Positions 58,572 to 64,000 of a stretch of 64,000 nucleotides of DNA are shown here, in pieces. The notes beneath the pieces were generated by a model that saw only the letters and a list, made by a program, of their open reading frames with translations, searched no databases and had not been told where the DNA came from. Source of the stretch: Pagrus major (taxonomy: Eukaryota; Chordata; Actinopteri; Spariformes; Sparidae); the NCBI RefSeq assembly GCF_040436345.1, contig NC_133230.1:7709297-7773296 (forward strand). Direction: 5' to 3'. Numbering within the stretch: the stretch's first letter is position 1; every line of letters begins with the position of its first letter. A program made the position numbers and the translations under genes.

Positions 58572-61500
58572 GCACAAAGTTAGGTGAAAGTACAGCGTTA
58601 TCATGTTAGTGCACAGTGATTGTGTGTGTGTCCCAGCTTCACCTATGTGCATGTATTTGTTGGATCCAGCTCCGGCTCCAGTGTCGGTGACAGCCTGCAC
58701 GCAGATGTTGTAGTTACCCGGCAACAGATTCTTCAGGGAGTAACGTTGAGTGTCAGCAGGCAGAGAGACTGAACAAACAAGAGGAGGTACAACCAGTGTT
58801 GTGAAAAAAGTACCCAAAAGTCATATTTGATTGAGGGTAAACAATATTGTGTGAAAATATTACTTTGTGTGTGTGTGTGTGTGTGTCACTCACTCATGGC
58901 TGATTGGTTTCCTGTTGAGTAGGAGACTGTGTAGTTGCGAATGAAACCGTGAAGCAGCTCCACAGGTACGGGATCCCAGCTGAGCGTCACCGTGCTGCCG
59001 GAGATCTTCTCCATCTTCACTGCAGGACCAGCTGAGGGCGCTATACAGGCGGAGAGATAAGAGCAGGGAGGGAGATGAGGATCAACCACACAGGACATGT
59101 TGTGAACACGATGCTGGATCGCTATCTCTTTTTCACAATGACCCGATTAAGTTGTGTTTGCTTAAACCAGCTGAACGGATCCTATCTAGACCCGACAGGT
59201 CTAAACGGAGACCAGCAGAGGCGTAAAATCATTTGAATTAAAATTAAAAAACATCAGCTGGAAATGAAGATTTACTCGTCCAGTCTGATATTAATATGGG
59301 TTATTTCTTCATTCCTGACAACTACTTTTACTTTTCATCACTTTGAGCCTTTTTTAAAAACACTATTTCATCAAGTACCTTCTTTTTTCCCCATAAAAAT
59401 AACCACTTTTACAGCTTGGCATGATACAATAAATATATTATGGAGATCACATACTTCCTTGGCGTGTATAGATGACCGTCTCGCTCTGCGCCACCACTCC
59501 TTCATCATACAGAGCTTTGACAGAAACAACATAACGCTCCTTCGGCTTTACTCCCTCTGAAACCACACAAATAAAACAGCACTCATCAGTGTCCAACTAA
59601 TCACTTCATGATTAGGCAAAAGGAAGACGATGTAGCTGTTGGATTACCTGTGATGACAAGTGCTCGACAGGAACTATTCAGCCTTTCCCAATGTAGGGCG
59701 CTGTTGTTTTTCTCTGTGACGGCGAACCACTCCACTACAAATCCACTCGTTGGCTGATCGACTGGAGCCGTCCAGCGGACGTCCAAGCTGCTATCACTCA
59801 GTGGAGTCGCAGTGATACGCATCGGGAGCTGCGTCTCTAAAGAGAAATAAGGAAGAGGACAACAAAGAGAAACATTTTTGTGGGTCACTATGTTTTATTC
59901 TTTTGGTTCCTGTTGTTTTAAACTGTCCAATCCACCACATAATGATGCCACAATGACCCAAAAATAAACCTCTGCAACACAAACATGGTGTTATACATTG
60001 TTTACTGCCCTTGCCATAATGGGATCTTCTTTGTGATGGTGTTTCCTGTAAGCTGCAGGGAGCAGTGTCCTCATGCCAAACGAAACATGAAAAAACCCTC
60101 TGGTGCAGGTGAATATACAAACAGGGAACAAGTTAACGGAAAAACCTGAATACATAAAAGGAGAAACATAACAGATGCAGCTGCCTCCATTGAGAAGATG
60201 AGGGGTCACTGCATGGTTTAATGTGAATCAGAGCTCAGCCCAGGCGAACAACTACGGCAAAATATTGGAGGCAGGATAAGGATAAGTTCGTCAAATATGA
60301 AAATTCAGTCATTATCTATGGTCTTTTGGAAGGACCGAGATCCTGAATTGATTGGAAAAGAAGTTACTTACACTGTTTAAAAGCCAATATCTTCACAGTA
60401 GCTGCTAAGTAACAAGCATTTCATCTGTCTGTCTGTCTGAAGTGGGTGCACATCTCCACAGCACGTCGAGGGTGTGAATAACCACTTTTAAAATCAATTT
60501 CCGGCGACCTGTATTACTCTGGACAAGCTGTACGGAGCCATTTTGTGCTTTTTTCAGTTGTTTTTTTTTAACGTTTTAGCTCCAGAAATGTTGTGTGGAC
60601 TACGAAACATCACCCGACCTGAGGGCCTGAGGGTGAGTCGATAACAGCTGAAGGTCGCGGTGAAGAAGTGTAGGAACTCCCTTCTTTGTTGTGCTCCTGA
60701 CTGAGTTTAAACACCAACTATATTGTCTTCATGTGATTGGAAGGACCTGGATGTCGGGACTCACACCTGATCTGTGGCTGACTGTGATGGGGAACTAGGA
60801 CTCAGGACATTTATACTGCAGTTAGCAAAGTTCAGGCAGGACCATCTGTGATTGAAACGATTGAAACTCCAGTAACTGTTTTACTGAGCACAGTTATTTT
60901 GATGCCTGCTTTTACTTCTACTTGGGTTCTTGCTTTTGAAAAGTAACAGCACTTTTACATAAGCACAGCTTTCAGGCTACTCTGCCCACCTCTGGTCTGA
61001 AAGCATTACATTGAAGCTGTTCGTATTGACTCACTCTGGGTTGTAAACGCACAAAAAGTGACAGGTAGATTTGTCAAGAATGCCAAAAGAGACCTTGAAA
61101 AAAACCTGCCTCCACACACCTGGCCTGCCACTGTATGAAGCGGGCATGATTGCTGATGCCACCTCTGGAAAATTACAAAAAGATAACGTAGGATGCTGGA
61201 TCCCTTTATTCCAACATCAGAAACATAAAGGCAGAATGATTTCGGAGGCTGCGTGACGATGCAACTACCACTTTATTTGAATGTGGGCGGCATTCTCTGC
61301 TCATGCCAACGCCAAATGAGGGGATATCTTTTAGACTAAAGGCATTTTTCACTTCAGTACTAGCAACTTGTGGTGGAGCAACACCTCACTAAGAAAGCTT
61401 AAGTTGGATTTTCTTCACCTTCATTTTCTTCTACCTTTCTCTGAAGCTCCAGGGAGCCATATTCGGGCTTCTGGCGAGGTCCCTGCAGAGGTGGAGGCCG

Positions 61501-64000
61501 TCAGAGCGCAGGAGAATCGTCCGGCAGGCAGGCGCAGGCTGCAGAAAGTACTCATATTGTGCAAATCTGTGCAGTTGCCAAGATCATTCAGGATCTGAGC
61601 ACTTTCCGTCTGACAAGTCACATTATAGAAGAGAACTCTGCCATTGGCGAGAAAGTGAGGCAAGGGCTGAAAACAGAAAGGAAGAAATAACAGCGAGCTG
61701 CTGTGAGATGATTGAGGTTTAAATCTGAATTCATACAAACAGAGTTTTATTCTGCAGCTATGTTAGTTTAAATCTCGACGCGAATCAAACTAAAATGCAA
61801 TAAATGAGTAATTTCAGCGAGATATAAAAACAAATTAGGGACATTCGGTGAGGAGGTGGTGATTAAAAACTAATCAGATCCAAACGATATTAAACTATGA
61901 AGCTCAGAGTGATAAAATGATTCAGAATATATTATAGGAGCACTCATAACTCAAATTCACACACACACCTTCCAGAGCAGTGAAATGAGTCTCGAAGCGT
62001 CCTTTTCTGTTCGGTTCACTCGCCTCCAGAACAGTGGTGCTGCAGACGGAGCTGGAAGACGGAAGAAAGGGAAAGTATGAAAAATGCAACTTGTTCTCTG
62101 GTTTTAGGACTTATTTCTGCAGCACTCTATAATTGGTGATCCTCTGAAATGTCTCAACAACTATAGGAGGAAATTTGTCACACACATTCATGTCTCTCTC
62201 AGGATTAACTGTAATTCTCTAAAATTTCCTCGAGTGAGATCTTCTAATCAAAATTTCCATTTGTTCAGTATTTTGGTTTATGGCCAAATATCTGGCCTTC
62301 CCATCAGCCTCAGCTGCACCTCGTGTTTATTGCTAATCAGGACATATTAGCATGCTTAGACACTAAACTAAGACTGTGTCTCGGTACAGCTTCACAGAAC
62401 ATCACATGCTTCGGCGATAATCATGTAATCAATAAATCCCGTGTTCAAGCCAAGCCAGACACCCGTGTTGCAAGTCATCTACCCTCGCGTTCCAGTTATT
62501 GAGTGATCACTCTGCTCAGCCTTCCTGGCAAAGCTTACGAGAGGGAACATGGAATGAAACTGTCGAAAAACTTAAGATTTAAAACGGGAAATTACGACTT
62601 TACTCACACAAGGAGGGTCATAGGACTTTTCCTGTCTGGTGTCCATGTGGTTTACTGACTGGTCTTTGACTGTGTATACACGTAAACATCGTTTTAGGTC
62701 ACTGAAAACGGACATTTTGGATACAGTTGTCGGTGTTAACATCTAGACGGGTCACATTTCCCTGCCTCATTCATAGGATTTTCTGTAACCAAGCAACCAG
62801 CCACAGAGTAGAGAATCTGCTTCCTGTTTACACCGGCACGTGTTTGCCCAATGTATGTGAATGGCCATGTGATATGTGTTTTCAGGTGCGTTCGTATGGA
62901 TGAGGATCATTCCTGGAACTGTGCTTAAACGCTCGTCTAGACGCAGATCGTTTTCATTGTAAAACCCTGTTTTCAAACACACAGTTGCATGTGTGGACCA
63001 GGCCTGAGCCAAAAACTGATGAATGGTGCTGCCTTTCCGCTTTCATCCTTTTATAGCATTATAAACAAAGAAAAGTGCACAAGAAAGCCTCAACAATTAT
63101 ATTGCTTCTTCAAGGACGATGACAAACATGAATAGTCCTATGACGGCTTGAGTCTCGTTGAGAATACCGAAGTTTTATCATCTTTTTGTTATCAATACTG
63201 CTATGAACCAGCACTGGCTTCACAGCTGTGATTAAGACTTTCATCAAACACAATACAAAGTTTCCTCTCACCGTCTTCTGCTGTCCTTCCCTGGCAGGCA
63301 TTGCTCCACGGGCTCCAGGGACTCTTGTGCGTGTCCTTGTAACTGTGACGAAGCCTGACGGTGTACAATGTGTCCGGTCTGAAGTTTCTTGGACAAGCCA
63401 GGAAGCTGAAGTTCCTCACACTCACATTTTCGACCTGAACATCAAACTGTAAGGGAAAGAGAAACAGGACAAAGTAAGGAGAGGATGAACTACACATTTT
63501 TATTCTTTACTAAAGGGCAACACTGTCTTTGAACGAAACCTGAGTTGGCGATTGTTGAGAGTGGAAAGACGAACCAAGACGGTTTTAGTGAGTCTTGCTT
63601 TTTTGTATCTGTCAGGTTTGAATGATGCGTGTTTTAAGATAATAAAATGACTGTTTATGCAAATGGCTTTGGTGAGAGTGATTTGGCAGCTGCGTCTGGT
63701 ATTAAGGTTTGTGTTTAGGCATGTTTGGGAATGGCTGACCTGGCCCTGCGATGTGAACGCAATTTGTGATTTCAGCGCTCCGGTTTTGACTTCATCGCTA
63801 TCCACAGTAAAGACAGCCGAGTCCCTGACCCAGGTTACTTCCAGACACCGAGGTCTCCCTCTGACTGGCTTCACACTTTTCAAAGTCACTGGAGGCAATA
63901 TCACTGAGAAGGACGGGGAGAGAAGAGTGAGACAGAAGCACCAGAGCAGCAATAAAGGATGCGAGTAGAAGAAGCCTCACCTTCAATCATACCAGACTGA
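56701..64000 (-). CDS. gp130-type class I cytokine receptor, 5' end missing (IL12RB2/IL27RA/CSF3R-like)
   Basis: Single-pass receptor of the gp130 group, which signals through JAK/STAT. Exons, in transcript order on the minus strand, are 64000(partial)-63981, 63903-63740, 63446-63272, 62051-61969, 61666-61435, 59836-59648, 59556-59455, 59040-58894, 58768-58643, 58507-58411, 58283-58202 and 57444-56701 (stop 56703-56701). About 2161 nt (around 720 residues) are in the window, with phases agreeing at every GT-AG junction. Domains in order: second half of a cytokine-binding module with the canonical WSPWS motif (63317-63303), three fibronectin III domains rich in N-glycosylation sequons, a membrane helix (VLMLALPPLMLTSLALVLIA), a Box1-like exon with YVPDPSNSSLANWIP, and a 247-residue tail with several tyrosines including YSEL, ending in YCRLDCDL. 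Architecture and Box1 fit IL12RB2, IL27RA, CSF3R or IL6ST. Linkage to 19p13-type genes slightly favours an IL27RA/IL12RB2-like identity, so no symbol is given. The signal peptide and first domain lie beyond 64000. Confidence 0.88.
58411..58507 (-). CDS. transmembrane exon of the cytokine receptor
   Basis: A 97 bp exon encoding ASEEIS, then the membrane helix and the juxtamembrane AKTSM. Its acceptor reads ...tgtgtgtgaag|CC: a (TG)29 run lies immediately upstream in place of a pyrimidine tract. Phase is 1 in and 2 out, so skipping shifts the frame. The exon before it ends in G and the next begins AATGAAACAG, giving GAA then TGA. Confidence 0.85.
58511..58568 (+). repeat. (CA)29 microsatellite at a splice acceptor
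   Basis: A pure CA run whose minus-strand TG form abuts the acceptor of the receptor's transmembrane exon, three bases from the exon. Confidence 0.95.
59837..61434 (-). other. cytokine receptor intron with repeat A-like sequence
   Basis: A 1.6 kb intron between the exons at 61435 and 59836. At 60275-60635 it carries repeat A-like pieces: aaggataagttcgtcaaata followed by tgaaaattcagtcatt on the left, then gtacggagccattttgtgc and agctccagaaatgttgtgtg on the right in opposite sense. The whole is a partly palindromic arrangement with a short (CTGT)n at about 60426-60441. I see no gene. Confidence 0.6.
62052..63271 (-). other. cytokine receptor intron
   Basis: A 1.2 kb intron between the WSXWS exon and the next fibronectin III exon. 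No gene, microsatellite or clear mobile element was recognised. An 81-codon reverse open frame at 62767-63012 has no known domain. Confidence 0.65.

Noticed and set aside
63798-63986. Open frame on the minus strand starting with a signal-peptide-like hydrophobic stretch, apparently the receptor N-terminus
   Set aside because: It starts at TTG rather than ATG and lies in a short intron with donor gtgagg (63980-63975) and acceptor ttctcag (63910-63904). The domain continues in another frame from 63903, preceded in phase by codons that run off the window. The true signal peptide should be further upstream.

Overview
This is a window of a ray-finned fish nuclear genome, most likely a percomorph teleost. 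The evidence is intron-rich vertebrate genes with GT-AG splicing, dense (CA)n/(TG)n microsatellites, and several dispersed repeats that I recognise from memory as widespread in percomorph genomes. No prokaryotic, organellar or viral gene was recognised.

Four protein-coding genes are present, two on each strand. (1) gna11 (+, coding 729-22542) encodes a Gq-class G-protein alpha subunit of 359 residues in seven coding exons. It has a 12.1 kb first intron and a 3' UTR of up to about 4.7 kb. (2) tle5/aes (+, coding 29433-33110) encodes the short WD40-less Groucho/TLE co-repressor of 203 residues in seven coding exons. (3) plpp2 (-, coding 54352 down to 40492) encodes a six-pass lipid phosphate phosphatase of 285 residues in six exons, with a 12.3 kb first intron. 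(4) A gp130-type class I cytokine receptor (-, from the right edge down to 56701) lacks its 5' end. It shows the WSXWS cytokine-binding domain, three more fibronectin III domains, a membrane exon, a Box1 exon and a long signalling-tail exon.

The most interesting observation is in gna11. Exon 4, which carries Switch I and Arg183, is present twice in tandem: 17322-17450 and 18443-18571. Both copies are 129 bp, have the same phase and open frame, and are flanked by splice sites. The first is GNA11-like and the second has GNAQ-like diagnostic residues, so the gene could make two Gq isoforms through mutually exclusive exons. The second observation is in the receptor gene. The acceptor of the transmembrane exon lies against a 29-unit (TG)n run, and skipping that exon creates a stop one codon after the ectodomain, which would give a soluble receptor.

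The rest is intronic and intergenic DNA. It holds microsatellites, a degenerate AT-rich tandem array (28.08-28.75 kb) with an internal 224 bp-period duplication, a GC-rich minisatellite before tle5, a 1.9 kb element with terminal inverted repeats (34.07-35.95 kb), several MITE-like elements, a frameshifted Tc1-like transposase scrap (20.14-20.26 kb), and two perfect 20-21 bp inverted repeats (14.2 kb and 44.9 kb). GNA11 and TLE5 are neighbours on human 19p13.3 and PLPP2 lies on the same band, so the block reads as conserved synteny. The genes have separate roles: Gq signalling, Groucho-family transcriptional repression, lipid phosphate turnover and cytokine signalling. Nothing in the sequence suggests that they act as one pathway.
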